Origin: Talpa occidentalis
Taxonomy: Eukaryota; Chordata; Mammalia; Eulipotyphla; Talpidae
Assembly (NCBI RefSeq): GCF_014898055.3
Contig: NW_023601754.1
Location: forward strand, 51,453,013-51,517,012
Length of the DNA stretch: 64,000 nt
Direction of reading: 5' to 3'
Positions 1-11,231 of the stretch are shown piece by piece (positions within the stretch are counted from its first letter, which is position 1; every line of letters starts with the position of its first letter). The translations under genes and the position numbers were made by a program. The notes beneath the pieces are model-generated. The model made no database searches, was not told the origin of the DNA, and worked only from the letters and a program-made list of their open reading frames with translations.

Positions 1-204
1 CGTGGCCTGCGAGGCCCGGCCTGCCCCGCGGCGCGGACTACAAGCCCCACAATGCACCGCCCACCCTTTCCGCGCCGCCCGCGCCCGGCGCGCCCGAGAC
101 CCCGCCGGGCGACGCGCCGCCGCCGTCCCCGCTCCCCGCGCGCCGCTCTGCCGGGGCCCGCCGTGCGCGCGCTGGGGCGCGGCGCGAGCGGCCGGGGCGG
201 CGCC
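1..204 (+). promoter_or_regulatory. PTDSS2: PTDSS2 5' UTR / CpG-island promoter (partial)
   Basis: This is extremely CpG-rich sequence ending directly at the PTDSS2 start codon. No TATA box is visible, as is usual for CpG-island promoters. The island continues into exon 1 and the first part of intron 1, to about position 860. The true transcription start cannot be placed and may lie left of the window. Confidence 0.6.
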
Positions 205-3200
205 ATGCGCAGGGGCGAGCGCCGGGGCGCCGGGGGGCCGCGGCCGGGGTCCCCCGCGCCCGCCCGCCCGGCCCCGCCGGAGGAGCCGCCCGACGGCGCG
301 CCCGCGGCCCGAGCGCCCGGGCCGGGCGGGGGCCGCCGCAGCACCGAGTCCGAGGTCTACGACGACGGCACCAACACCTTCTTCTGGTGAGCGCCGGGCG
401 CCTCCGGGCCGCCTCCGGGCCCGGCAAAGTCACCTCCAGCCGCCGCGCCCCGCCGGCTCGGGGCCGGGGCCGCGCGCGTCTCCGGGAGCTGGGCCGGCCC
501 CTCCGTGCGCGGCCCGGCCTCCCCGGCCCTGGGCGCTCGGCCCCCGGCGGGCGCGCGGGCGCCGTGGCCTCGGCCCAGCCCCGGAGAGACCCGGCCCCGG
601 GGGGCCGCGGGGAGCGGCTCGCGGGCCGGCGCTGGGGCCGGTCCCGCACGCTCGCGGGCGGGCGCGGACCGGGAGCCGCACGTGGGGCCCCTGCGCCCCG
701 GCCTGTCAGCTCTGGGGGGGGCTGGGCCCGCGTGGGGGGCGGCAGCGGCTGCAGGGCCGGCCGCCCGTCCTGCCGGGCTCGTGGCCGCGGAGCCGGGGCT
801 GGTGCCCTGTCGCTGGAGCTGTCGCCGGGCCCAGCTGTGGCCTCTCCTGGGGGGCCACACCCCTCCAGCCTGCAGGGTTGGGCGGGGGCCTCCCCCACCC
901 CGGGGTGACCTCTGGAGACTGGCCTGGAGGGCGCGCGGCCAGGCCTGCTCCGGTTTTCCCATCCGTGCGGCACACTTGGGGTCCCCCCGGCCAGTTTCTA
1001 TGTGGGGGATACAGCAGGGAGCCCGTGGGCGGAGGGCTACCCGCTGGCAGAACCCCCACCCCGCGGTGGTTTCTGCAGAAGCACCAAGCAGCAGCCCTGG
1101 GACCCCTGTCCAGGGGCCTCAGTCCCTGGGAGTGGACCCCAGCTGGCTGAGCTGACCTGTGAGGAGAGGGAGGGCTGGTGAGGGCCTGGCCGGGGCCTGC
1201 GCCCCCCTGAGCAGGGGAAGGGCCCAGGTGCTGACTGGTCGCCACTGGGATTTGTGGGAAGGGATTCTACAAACTTGCATTTTAGGGAATTCTAGGGCAT
1301 CGCCAAGAATTCACTTAGAAGCTTAAAAGTTTGCGTCTGTGGACATTACTTCGTGCTCCAAGCTCCTCGAAGGGCCATTTGCATGATTCATAACTTTGTT
1401 TCTCGGGTTTCGTTTTCAAAGACTGTTGGGCTTCTTGGGGTGCATTCCAGTGGCTGGAGGCTGCGTTCCCTCACTCTGTGTCCACACGGGGGCCAGGTCC
1501 CCGGCGCCCCCCCGGGGCCACGGCAGGGCAACCCCCAGCTCATGCCTGCAGGTCTGAGGGGACAGAGTGTAGGGCAAAGACATGTTTCTCCAACAGGACA
1601 CGTCTGGGGAGGCCCCCCTGCAGGTGCCCTGGATGTGGCGCTGTGTGGGCCAGAGGGCCTGTCACTGGGCGTCACCAGGGTTCCGAGCGACCCCTGTGTC
1701 CAGGCGAGGGGCGTCGTGGCCGCCATCTCCACGCAGCTGGAAGATCAGTTGGGCGGAAAGTTTCTTAAGTTAAATGTCCACTTGCCGCCCGTGGCCGCGC
1801 CCAATGGAGGCCGAGCTGAAGGCCATGGCATGGGCATCATCAGTGGCCGGGGTGGGCAGGCAGGGGGGCGAGGCCACCTCTCAGGGGCAGCTCCGCAGCA
1901 GCGGGCTTTTGGGGCGCTCTCTGCACCCCACCGGCGGCATGGGGCTGCGCCCTCGTTGGCCTGGTTGTGTGGAGACCCCCAGGGAGATGTCACAGCCCCA
2001 AAAGACAGGAAGCAGCCGTTTTTCTGGGAGGGCTCAGGTGGGTGCTGCAGGGACCCCACACGGGCCCCACACCTTCCAGAAGGCACTGCCCGGTGCCAGG
2101 GCTGCCCCACCGGGCTCGCTCCTACAGCCACCGGGGCTGGACAGACGTGGGGCGCTGGGGGTGACCGGGCCTGCGGGGGCGGGCAGAGGGTGGGTCACCC
2201 CCCCCCCACTCTCAGATGAGGCTGAGTGGCGCCTCCCAGTGCCGGTGCCGGCCGGGCGCGCTGACCTGGGCTCCCCGCAGGCGGGCGCACACCCTGACCG
2301 TGCTCTTCATCCTCACCTGCGTGCTGGGCTACGTGACGCTGCTGGAGGAGACGCCGCGGGACACGGCCTACAACACCAAGAGGTCTGCGCCGGGCGGGGC
2401 TGCGGGCAGCGTGGCCTGTCCCGCCCGACCCCTGCGCCCCCGCGGCGCACACTGAGGCTGTTCTGTATTTGCAGAGGCATCGTGGCCAGTATCTTGGTGT
2501 TCTTATGTTTTGGAGTCACACAAGCCAAGGATGGGCCCTTCTCCAGGCCTCACCCAGGTAACGCGCGTCTGCTGGGGCCCCTCTCTCGGCCGCCCGCCCC
2601 TCGCCCCACCCGGCCCCCTCGGTGACGTGTTGCTTTTCTGCCCCGTGAGGGGCCCGTGTTTCTTGGTGATTTGGAAAATACCAAAAATGTAAATAAACCC
2701 CCCAGAAGAGCCCTGTGAGTTGCGGCGAGGACCCACCAGGCCGGCGCCCTCCTCGCGGGGCGGTTTCCACTCCCGCGTCCTCCGGCAGGTCTTCGCTTTA
2801 CCGAGAGCCCGGGGCAGACGTGTCGCGCGGGGCCTTGTGGCCGGGAGGGGTCTCGGCCCAGGCGTCCCTTGCTGGTCAGCCGCTCTCGCCGGAAGGCTCT
2901 GGACGCCCCACGCGAGCCATGGGGAAGGCCGGCTGACCCCGCCATGGTCACGGCCGGGATTGTGGCGCGGGTGCCGGTGGCCGGGCCGATCCGCCCCGAG
3001 CCTGTGCAGAGGGCCGCGCCCTGGGGCCGCGTGGTTCTCTCTGACTCGGTGCTGTTTCCTCGCCAGTTTGACCCGCTGGCTCAGGAGCCTCGCCCCGGCT
3101 GTCTTGGGAGCTCCGCTGGCGGCCCCTGGGTGGCCTGGGAGCCCCGGGGGGCGGGGAAGAGGGTGCCCTGGGCTGTGGGAGAGGAGCAGGGGGGCGGTGA

Positions 3201-6200
3201 CCCCCCACCCTCTGGGAGCTGCCTGACTGGCTGCAGCCCCCAGGGGCCGGTCCCTGCGAAAAGGCCTCCCCCTCAGAATTCCCGTCCCGCTGCGGAGCCC
3301 CGAGAGCTAGAGTGGGGCCTCCCTGGTGCCGCTCGGCTGGGCCGTCCGGGCAAGGAGGGGGCATGGACCCCGCGGTGCCGCGGACCAGCACAGCAGTGAA
3401 CGATGAGGCCGTCTCAGGGTTGAGAGACCGCAGGGTGGTCAGGGCGTCGGTGAAAGAAATGACACACAGACACACTTCAAGAGTGAAAATCTGAGTGTCA
3501 TTCTCTTTGAGCGGGTGACCAGTATGTATATGTTCTCTAACGGCAGAGGAACGGCGAGCATCGGTGAAGAAATCCGCTTGCTTTCAGGGTTAGCTTATCA
3601 TTGACAGGGCGTGATCTACATCTGGGCCCGGCGCAGTCCTAAGTAGTCGGGCGATTAATTTTTCTTTTTGTTTTATGTGATTTCTTTTTGTTTTAACTAC
3701 TCACTACCACTAAATCACTATTAATTAGCACGGGTGAGTTTTACTTTTCACAATGTAATATTTTTATCATTAAGATTAATGCTGACAAGGCTAAGCACAC
3801 AACAGAGAAGTTATTAAGCTAGCAGCTCTGTTAATACACCGAGTCTAGTAACGTTTCATTTGAATTAGCCTCGTTATTAGATTTCGTATGTTCTTTTTAA
3901 TCAGCAAACCAATGACCTTTTTTGACAGAGAAAGAGAAAAGATTTTAGAGAGACAGTTGTAGTAGAATGAAGTTTGTGGGTCTAGAGAAGGCGAGATAAG
4001 GTTCTGTGCGGACAGCATTCCCCTAGTGGCTCCTGGGGGTCGTTATCTTTCCACAGGCGTCCGTCTTATCTATGTCTTCGGGGAGTTTGCTGTTCTCCCC
4101 CTGCGCGCTGGTTGTCCAGCCGGACCTAGGGACCGTGGCGCAAGCCATTAGCCCTAAGGGTCACTGCAGGGGGAGGTGCAGCACCGCGGTGTGCAGGAGT
4201 GTCTGAGCCGGCCCACCGTGTGGCCAGGCAGGCGAGCGGGGGTGCAGGGAGGACTGTGACGGGGAGAGGCCCGTCCCAATGGGTGCTGGGGAGAAGCGCT
4301 CCTCGGAGCCTCCAGCCCCTCCTGCGCCGGGCTCCCCACACTCGTGCATACACCCTGAGGCTCTGCTGCAGCTCTTGACCAGGAAGAGTTTTCTAGACTT
4401 TTCCATCCTGCCTGACATGAGGCGCCTGGAGTCCCGTTCGGGGCACCTGCCCTGTGTCTGAGGAGGGGCTTGACCAGGGCAAGTCCACCTTGGGGCTCTG
4501 GTCCGGTCCTGCGGACGTCTGCACCCCACCCGGCCACGGGAGGGGCCTGCGGGCTTCACGGACATGACAGGGGAAAGGCAGGCCCGAGGCCTTGGGCACG
4601 CAGGCTGCGGTCCTGGAGGGTGACGCTGCTGTTCGCTTCCGGAACATTTCCCAGTGGGAGATGGACGCCTTCCCTGGGCCCGTGGGAAGTGTGGGGGCCG
4701 CGGAGGACAGGCTTGGAGGGACAAGGCCCTTCCGGCGGCCGCCTCTGCGGTGAGCGCTGTTGGGCGCGTCCACTGGACTCAAGGGCCGCCGTCACCAGGC
4801 CGGGCTTGTCCTGGGGCTCAGGGTGGGTTTAGCGCGAAGAGACAGGCTGGGCCTGGCCACGTCAAGAGCAGAGTCAGTGCTGAAACGTAGAAAACTGAAA
4901 ATGCTACCGCGATCAAGAGGCAGCGGCCGCAGCGGGGGCCTCCTCGCGCGCTCAGAGGAGACGCCGCGTCCCGTGGTGGGAGAGGCTGGGCTCCACCGGC
5001 GCCTGCCTGGGCCTCTGCGCCAGACGGGAGGGAGAAGCAGGACTTGGGTGGTGTGGAGGGATGCGGAGCAGCAGCAGCGGCCCAGGGAGAAGCCGAGTTT
5101 GAGTCTGAGCTGGACCCCGCCCCGCCCAGCCCTGCGCGGGCTGCCTAGCCGAGTGGGCGGCGCGGCCAGCCTGACGCCGTGCCCCTGTCCCGCAGCCTAC
5201 TGGCGCTTCTGGCTCTGCGTCAGCGTGGTCTACGAGCTGTTCCTCATCTTCATCCTCTTCCAGGTAAGTGGTTTTCTTGGCTTCATAAACTGGGGACTGC
5301 AGTGAGGACATGGCCTTGGCGGGTGAAAGGTGAGTGGGGAGGAAGCCAGGCTGAGCCCCCACGCCAGTGGGCAGGGGTGTCCAGAAGGGCCATTACGGGC
5401 AGGCGGTGACCAGCACTTCGCACCTGAGGCTCCGCCTGGAGACTCAGCTTGGGGGATGCCGGCGGCCGGCGTGGCTCGGGCCTGCCTGAGGGCCAAGCCT
5501 GGGGCGCTGCCCAGCTTGTCCCAGCCAGTGGGTGCTGGGCTCGGTCTTCCTATGGCCCGTGATGGTCTTGCCCCCGTGCTCACGTCCCGGCTGCTCCCCC
5601 ACACCACGGTCAGAGAACTGGGGCCGGGACGCACCTCTACACCTTCCTCTCACGGATGTTCCTTGTTCCGGTTACAAAGAATTTAGTGGAGTTTCTTCCG
5701 TCCTAACCCTGGATGGGCGTGAGCGCCAGTGAGATGGTGGGAGGCCCGGGCTCGAGGCAGCAGCCAAGAGGTTAATGCCCAAAACCAAATCAGGTGCTGT
5801 TGGGCTCCTCCTACACAAGAGGGGCCTGGAGCCAATCAAGGGACAGGCCCCAGTAGGGGACAGGTCAGTGTGGGTCTCTCCCACATGTAACTGCTCAGGC
5901 CTCGGGCTCAGGGAACAACCGTGCAGATTGATTTACCCCGCAAACAGGGAGACAGGCTCATTGTGGCCACACGGGGTGGCCGCCTCCCCCAGGTGGCCTC
6001 AGTGATGGTCACCACCGGTCACCAGGAGTCTGGACAGCACTGGCTAGTAGGGATAGTCACTGTGGGTCCCTAGAGGTGCTGGCAGAGAGCCCCAGCGTCA
6101 CAGCTCTGAGAGAGGTTGGGTGACACCAACAACAGTTCTTTGAGCCGCCAGGACGGGGCCTTGGGGCTCCTTTCATGGGTGGAGAGACTGGACGGAGGCC

Positions 6201-9200
6201 CCGTCCCTGAAAGGTCTTCAGCTCCTCTTCCCTCGCCTGAGGTCAGTGGCCGGATGTGGCTTTTCTTCGTCCTTCTCTCAGCATCTGGTCCTCCTCTGTT
6301 CAGAGGCTGGAACAGTGTCTGGCAACCCCCTCTATGTAAGTAGGCCAGAGACCCTGGCCTATATCCTCTCTCAGGGAGCCCCACCCACAAGTCTGATTGG
6401 ACCATTTTTCAGTCCTGTGGCTGATTGGGCCATTTAGCACCAGTAGCTCAGAGCTCACACCTGATGGGCCCACTCCACAACCCAGGCAGTGCACATAAAA
6501 GGGCTTTGGCTGAGGCAGCTCCTGGTGTCACCAGGGGCACTGGAGCCCATGGCTCCCTTTTATCAGATAGTGGTATCCACCATGCGCATCTTCTGGTTTG
6601 TGCACCCACCAGGTGTTGAGGAACATTCAGTTGCATCTGGTTTGGGACCATTAGGAACACAGCTGTCTGGACATCCCTGTGGACCAGGTAGCAAGAGGGC
6701 GTAGCAGGAGGCGCACCCCGCGGGGGTGGGGACTGTGTTGTGCTGCCCCTTCTGGGACTCCCATGCCCCATCCCCTGCAGCCTGGGTTCGGCCTGGGTGC
6801 TCTGTTTTGGCCTCTCTAGCAGGTGCCCGCTGCGTCTGGGTGGCATCCCCTAGCGCCAGCAAGCACAGGTGGATGCCCGCTTTGCTGAGTTGTTCCAGTG
6901 TTTCAGCCTTTCATTTATTTATTTTTAATTATTTTTTAAAGATTTATTTATGCATAGAAGAACTGGGGTACAGGCCAGAGGTGTGTGGGGGATGCACACA
7001 GGCCTGAGACTAACAGTGACAGCCTGAGACTAACCCCGCAGCCCCCAGGGAGGCTTGTTTTGACCTTCTATGGCCACTGGCTTGTCTGTAGTGCTGCATT
7101 GGGGCAGCTTTCTAGAGCCTCAGCTGGGCCACGATGTCAGGTGCCCCACCAGGGCTGTGCCACCCCTCTTCACCAGCAGCGCTGGCCGCTGTTCTGTGGT
7201 AATGGCAGTGGGGATAGCACGACTCAGTGGTTTTTGTCTAATGCCAGGCTGAGATTTTCTTCGACATTTTAGTTTTGTTTTTTGTTTAGGTCCCTCATTG
7301 ATGTTGAGGTTTTTTTTTTTTGTTTGTTTTTTTTGTTTGTTTTTTTTTTTTTTTAAGATTTTATTTATTTATTTATTTATATCAGCACTGGGTACAGTCA
7401 GAAGCGCAGGAGGGTGAGAGGATTCACCAGAGCCAGAGCGGGGAGCAGAGCAGGCAGAAGGACCGAAGGACACTGCTGAGGGGAGCAGCGGGCGGCAGGA
7501 GAGGTCTGCGCGCCATGTGGGACCCTCGCCCGGCGGCTGGGATCGAACCGGCGCTGCAGAGGCTGCGGGCAGCTTCGCAACCCAGCGCTCAAATGCTGCG
7601 CCACTGGGGAGGTCCAATGTTGAGGTTTTTTACATCTAAAAGCAATCACAGGGCCTCCCCTGGTGGTGCAGCGGTTGAACACTGGGCTGTGAAGCTGCCC
7701 ACAGCCTCTGCAGCGCTGGTTCGATCCCCGGCCACCAGCGAGGGTCCCGCATGGCGCGCAGACCTCTCCTGCCGCCCGCTGCTCCCCTCAGCAGTGTCCT
7801 TCGGTCCTTCTGCCTGTTCTGCTCCCCGCTCTGGCTCTGGTGAATTCTCTCACCCTCCCGTGTCTCTGACTGTACCCAGTGCTTGTATAAATAAATAATA
7901 AAATAATAATAATAATAATAAAAGCAATCACAGACTCACAAGAAGTTGCGAAGAACCACACAGGGACTCGGGGTACCAGGTCCCCATGGAGACCTCTGTG
8001 CAAGCAGAACCAGCTGGCCTGGCACAGCCCGTGGAGCCTGCACCTCACACCAGTTTTATGTGCACACACACGAACACGAGTGTGTTTTTTTTTTTTTGTT
8101 TTATTACAAGGCCTTTTTAAATTTTAATTATAGTAAAGATTCACAACATTTATCATTTTAGCCACTTTTGGTGAGCAACTGAGGGGTCTTGGGCACCTTC
8201 GCAAGTCTGTGCTGTCCCCCCACACTAGCTCCAGAACCTTCCATCTTCCCAGTGGAAACGCTGTCCTGACACTCTCCCCACCTGGCCCCGCTACTCTGGA
8301 TCTGACGCCCCTGGGTGCTCTGGGGGCCACCCTGTGCTGCTCTGTGTCACCTCGTGCCCCGGCCCCTTGGGTCCTGCAGGCGTCCGCGCGCCCTTTGCAA
8401 AGCCAAGCAGCATCTGGTGTGTGGACACGTCTCACTTCTTCAACTGCTGGTGGACACTTGGGCGGCCAATCCTGAGCAGCGCCGCCATGGCTCTTCCAGA
8501 GACAGGCCCACGGGTGGGCTTCGTGGCCTCATGGCCTGTCTGTGTTTAGCGGATTCACCCGCACCCCTCGCCCCTGCCAGTATGGGCCCTCCTCTGACCC
8601 GACTGACGGTCGGGGACCGGTGGTGGCGTTCACGGCCTCACGGGCCTGTGCATGTCCACTTGGGAGACGAACTTGATTTATTTTGCTAGGGTCAGTATTT
8701 TATTTTGTACTAATTTACATTTTCTATGTTGAAGCAGATCCACAGAATGGCATCAAGTTCCCATTAACCGTGTACCCAGCTTCCCTGCTGAGTCACACGT
8801 GAAGTTGGTGCATTTGATAAATGAGCCAAGGCCAGACTAGCCCTTAGCAATGCCCCTAACCCATCCCGGCCAGTCGCTCCCTGGTGCCCACTTGCTGCCC
8901 GTGGGTCGGTCAGTGCTCACATCTCCTCGGGCCCTCTGACCCGTCCAGCAGAGTGGACGGCCGGGATTTAGTGTCTAGGCCCTCAGGTGGTGGGACCTCA
9001 CCTTCGGCTGCCCTGTCCTCTTGGAGTGCTGGCCAGGCCCCCGCTGGGTGCGCACAGGGTCTGAGTGAGGCTGTGGCCAGGACATGGTTTTTGGGGCCCA
9101 GAGCACCAGCTCCTCCGCCCCCCCCCCACCCCCATAGTAGCGGACTCTGAGGTTGTTGTACGTGGAGCCGTTTGCCTGATTTCATCCTGGCAAGGGGCAG

Positions 9201-11231
9201 GGCCCTGGCCCATCAAGGGGTCAGGACAGGTCCAGCCCACTGACCAGGGTGCTGGCTTTGCAGACCGTCCAGGATGGCCGTCAGTTTCTGAAGTACGTTG
9301 ACCCCAGACTGGGGGTCCCACTACCCGAGAGGGATTATGGGGGCAACTGCCTCATCTACGACCCCGACAACAAGACTGACCCCTTCCACAACGTCTGGGT
9401 GAGGCCCAGCCCCAGTGTGCCTTGAGCACCGGCCTCTGGGTGCTGCTTTCGGCGGGACCCCACCCCTCACACTGACGAAGCTCAGCACCCCAGCTGGGCC
9501 AGCGTCCTGCCTAACCTGCGCCCTCCTTGGTGCTGGGTGTGGGGTGCCCTGCCCTAGTCCAGAGGCAGCTCAAGGCATGTCTGGTGTGGGACAGCTCGGC
9601 GCCCCTGCTCTGGTCCTGGGTGCTGGCGGGGGTGAGGGGCCCGAGGGGCCGGGGCTTGCACGAGGCCTGCACTGTGTCGCCCACAGGACAAGCTGGACGG
9701 CTTCGTGCCCGCACACTTCATCGGCTGGTACCTGAAGGTGAGGTGGCCCGGCTGCCAGGCGCGACCCCTGGTTTCGGGCCTGCCCTGAGTGTCCCTGTTG
9801 ACCCTGGGTGGGGGTGAGGCCTCACGGCCGAGGCGCGGGATGGCCCAGCTGTCCAGAGTTCCCCCTGAGGGCCCTGGAACCTGCCTGGGAGCTCGGGTTT
9901 GGGTCAGCGCGGTGCCGGCCGGTTAGAACCCTGGAGACCCGGCCTGCGGGCTGGGGACGGCCTCTGAGTGGCGGGCGCCTGGCCGCAGACACTGATGATC
10001 CGGGACTGGTGGATGTGCACCATCGTGAGCGTGATGTTCGAGTTCCTGGAGTACAGCCTCGAGCACCAGCTGCCCAACTTCAGCGAGTGCTGGTGGGACC
10101 ACGTAGGTGTGCGGGCCGGGCGGGGCGCCCGCGGCGGGGGCTGCGGGCGCGTCTCAGCACCCCCCGCCGCCCGCAGTGGATCATGGACGTGCTGGTCTGC
10201 AACGGGCTGGGCATCTACTGCGGCATGAAGACCCTGGAGTGGCTGTCCCTGAAGACGTACAAGTGGCAGGGCCTCTGGAACATCCCCACCTACAAGTAGG
10301 TCGGCCGCGCCGCCGGCCCGGCTCCCCGGGGCCCCCCGCGGGCGCCGCGGGCCGCCTGACACGCGTGTCGCAGGGGCAAGATGAAGAGGATCGCCTTCCA
10401 GTTCACGCCCTACAGCTGGGTGCGCTTCGAGTGGAAGCCCGCGTCCTCGCTGCGGCGCTGGCTGGCCGTGTGCGGCATCATCCTGGTGGTGAGGCCCGCC
10501 CCCGCCCCCCCCCGCCCCGCGCGCGCGGCCCCCGCCCACCGCCGCCCCGCCCCAGTTTCTCTTGGCAGAGCTCAACACCTTCTACCTGAAGTTCGTGCTG
10601 TGGATGCCGCCCGAGCACTGCCTGGTCCTGCTGCGCCTGGTCTTCTTCGTGAACGTGGGCGGCGTGGCCATGCGGGAGATCTACGACTTCCTGGACGACC
10701 CGTGAGCGCGCGGGCGGGGCTGGGGGGACACGCCCGGGCGGGGGGCAGCGGCCGCGGTGCCTGCCCGGGCCGGTCTCTTCGCTGCTGACCGCCCGCCCCG
10801 CGCTCCTGCTCCGCAGGAAGCTGCACAAGAAGCTGGGCCAGCAGGCCTGGCTCGTCGCGGCCATCACTGCCACCGAGCTGCTCATCGTGGTCAAGTACGA
10901 CCCGCACACGCTCACGCTGTCCCTGCCCTTCTACATCTCCCAGTGCTGGACGCTCGGCTCGGTGCTTGTGCTCACCTGGACCGTGTGGCGCTTCTTCCTG
11001 CGGTGAGCCGGGCTGGGTCCTGCGCGCGCGCCCGCCCTCCCGCGGGCACCCCGTGACGCGCCCTCGGCCCCCAGGGACATCACCCTGCGCTACAAGGAGA
11101 CCCGGCGGCAGAAGCAGCAGGGCAGGCCGCCCCCCGGCAGGGCTGTCAGCAGCGGGGACGGACACCAGGCCGGCCCCCACGACACCCCGGGGCCAGCGCC
11201 GGCGAGGGAGGGGTCGCCAGCACCCAAGTGA
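205..11231 (+). CDS. PTDSS2: Phosphatidylserine synthase 2, 12 coding exons
   Basis: Base-exchange enzyme of the ER and mitochondria-associated membrane. It swaps the ethanolamine head group of phosphatidylethanolamine for L-serine. Coding exons are 205-386, 2281-2382, 2475-2557, 5196-5263, 9264-9398, 9687-9737, 9989-10102, 10177-10295, 10374-10488, 10556-10701, 10817-11002 and 11075-11231. They join in frame to 485 residues, close to the 487 of human PSS-2. The start is the ATG giving MRRGERR, followed by a Pro/Gly-rich cytosolic tail and the conserved [16 protein letters not shown]. Hydrophobic segments follow ([47 protein letters not shown], then several more), as expected of a multipass protein. 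The conserved core [26 protein letters not shown] and [16 protein letters not shown] is intact. All splice sites are GT/AG; the exon 2 donor (GTCTGC) is weak. The C-terminal tail after [10 protein letters not shown] is the least conserved part. It converges on RNH1. Confidence 0.97.
387..2280 (+). other. PTDSS2: PTDSS2 intron 1
   Basis: Intron 1 starts with a GTGAGC donor. Its first 500 bases belong to the promoter CpG island and the rest is ordinary GC-rich sequence. I see no gene, RNA or recognisable repeat. Open frames here are non-coding by-products of base composition. Confidence 0.7.
3420..4135. mobile_element. AT-rich inserted element, possible solo LTR remnant
   Basis: About 700 bases inside PTDSS2 intron 3 are much richer in A+T than the surrounding DNA. 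Both edges are abrupt, near 3420 (TGAGAGACCGCAGGGTGG) and near 4135. The stretch has no open reading frame of note and no poly-A tail. An edge starting with TG and a length of several hundred bases fit a solo retroviral LTR, but I could not find a clean target-site duplication or matching CA end. It could instead be another old transposon or an AT-rich non-repeat insertion. No viral coding sequence is present. Confidence 0.4.
5740..6510 (-). mobile_element. LTR-like dispersed repeat, copy A
   Basis: This part of PTDSS2 intron 4 matches, in reverse orientation, the element at 29930-30560. Read on the minus strand it carries two CCAAT motifs (near 6430 and 6398), then GGTGGGGCTCCCTGAGAG, and a TATA-like GATATAGG near 6360. 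A shared block follows with CTGTTGTTGGTGTCACCCAAC and later GACCCACACTGACC. The promoter-like order CCAAT-CCAAT-TATA followed by a long transcribed-type region fits a solo LTR. There is no internal retroviral gene next to it. Family assignment needs a repeat library. Confidence 0.55.
6928..7054 (-). repeat. Degraded tRNA-derived SINE, antisense
   Basis: On the plus strand the element begins with an A/T-rich tail (AAGATTTATTTATGCATAG), continues with AACTGGGGTACAGGCCAGAGGTG and ends in GCAGCCCCCAGGGAGG, the reverse complement of a worn SINE head. It resembles the element at 19090-19252 more than the two younger copies beside it, so it is probably an older subfamily. Confidence 0.55.
7315..7616 (-). 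repeat. tRNA-derived SINE, antisense, with target-site duplication
   Basis: This is a near full-length SINE inserted in the minus orientation in PTDSS2 intron 4. A T-rich and TTTA-repeat tail comes first, followed by the body and then the reverse complement of the tRNA-like head (GGACCTCCCCAGTGGCGCAG on the minus strand). The B-box-like GGTTCGATCCC is present. A 14-base direct repeat, ATGTTGAGGTTTTT, flanks it at 7301-7314 and 7617-7630, showing target-primed insertion. Confidence 0.85.
7652..7919 (+). repeat. tRNA-derived SINE, sense, with target-site duplication
   Basis: This is the same SINE family as the preceding element but in the opposite orientation, only about 35 bases away. It begins CCTCCCCTGGTGGTGCAG, carries GGTTCGATCCCC (B box) and ends in a TAAATAAATAATAA tail grown into a short TAA microsatellite. 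A perfect 14-base duplication, AAAAGCAATCACAG, flanks it at 7638-7651 and 7920-7933. The two copies form a long inverted repeat in the PTDSS2 pre-mRNA. Confidence 0.88.
8100..8320 (+). repeat. Probable ancient L1 3'-end fragment
   Basis: The stretch AACATTTATCATTTTAGCCA followed by CTCCAGAACCTTCCATCTTCC resembles the old mammalian L1 3'-region pattern (ACCATTTTAACC ... CTCCAGAACTTTTCATCTTCC). It is diverged, and its boundaries are approximate. AT-rich sequence near 8690-8830 may be a further old fragment. Confidence 0.4.

Noticed and set aside
5740..6510. A coding provirus next to the LTR-like element
   Set aside because: No gag, pol or env-type reading frame is found beside either copy; both look like solo elements.
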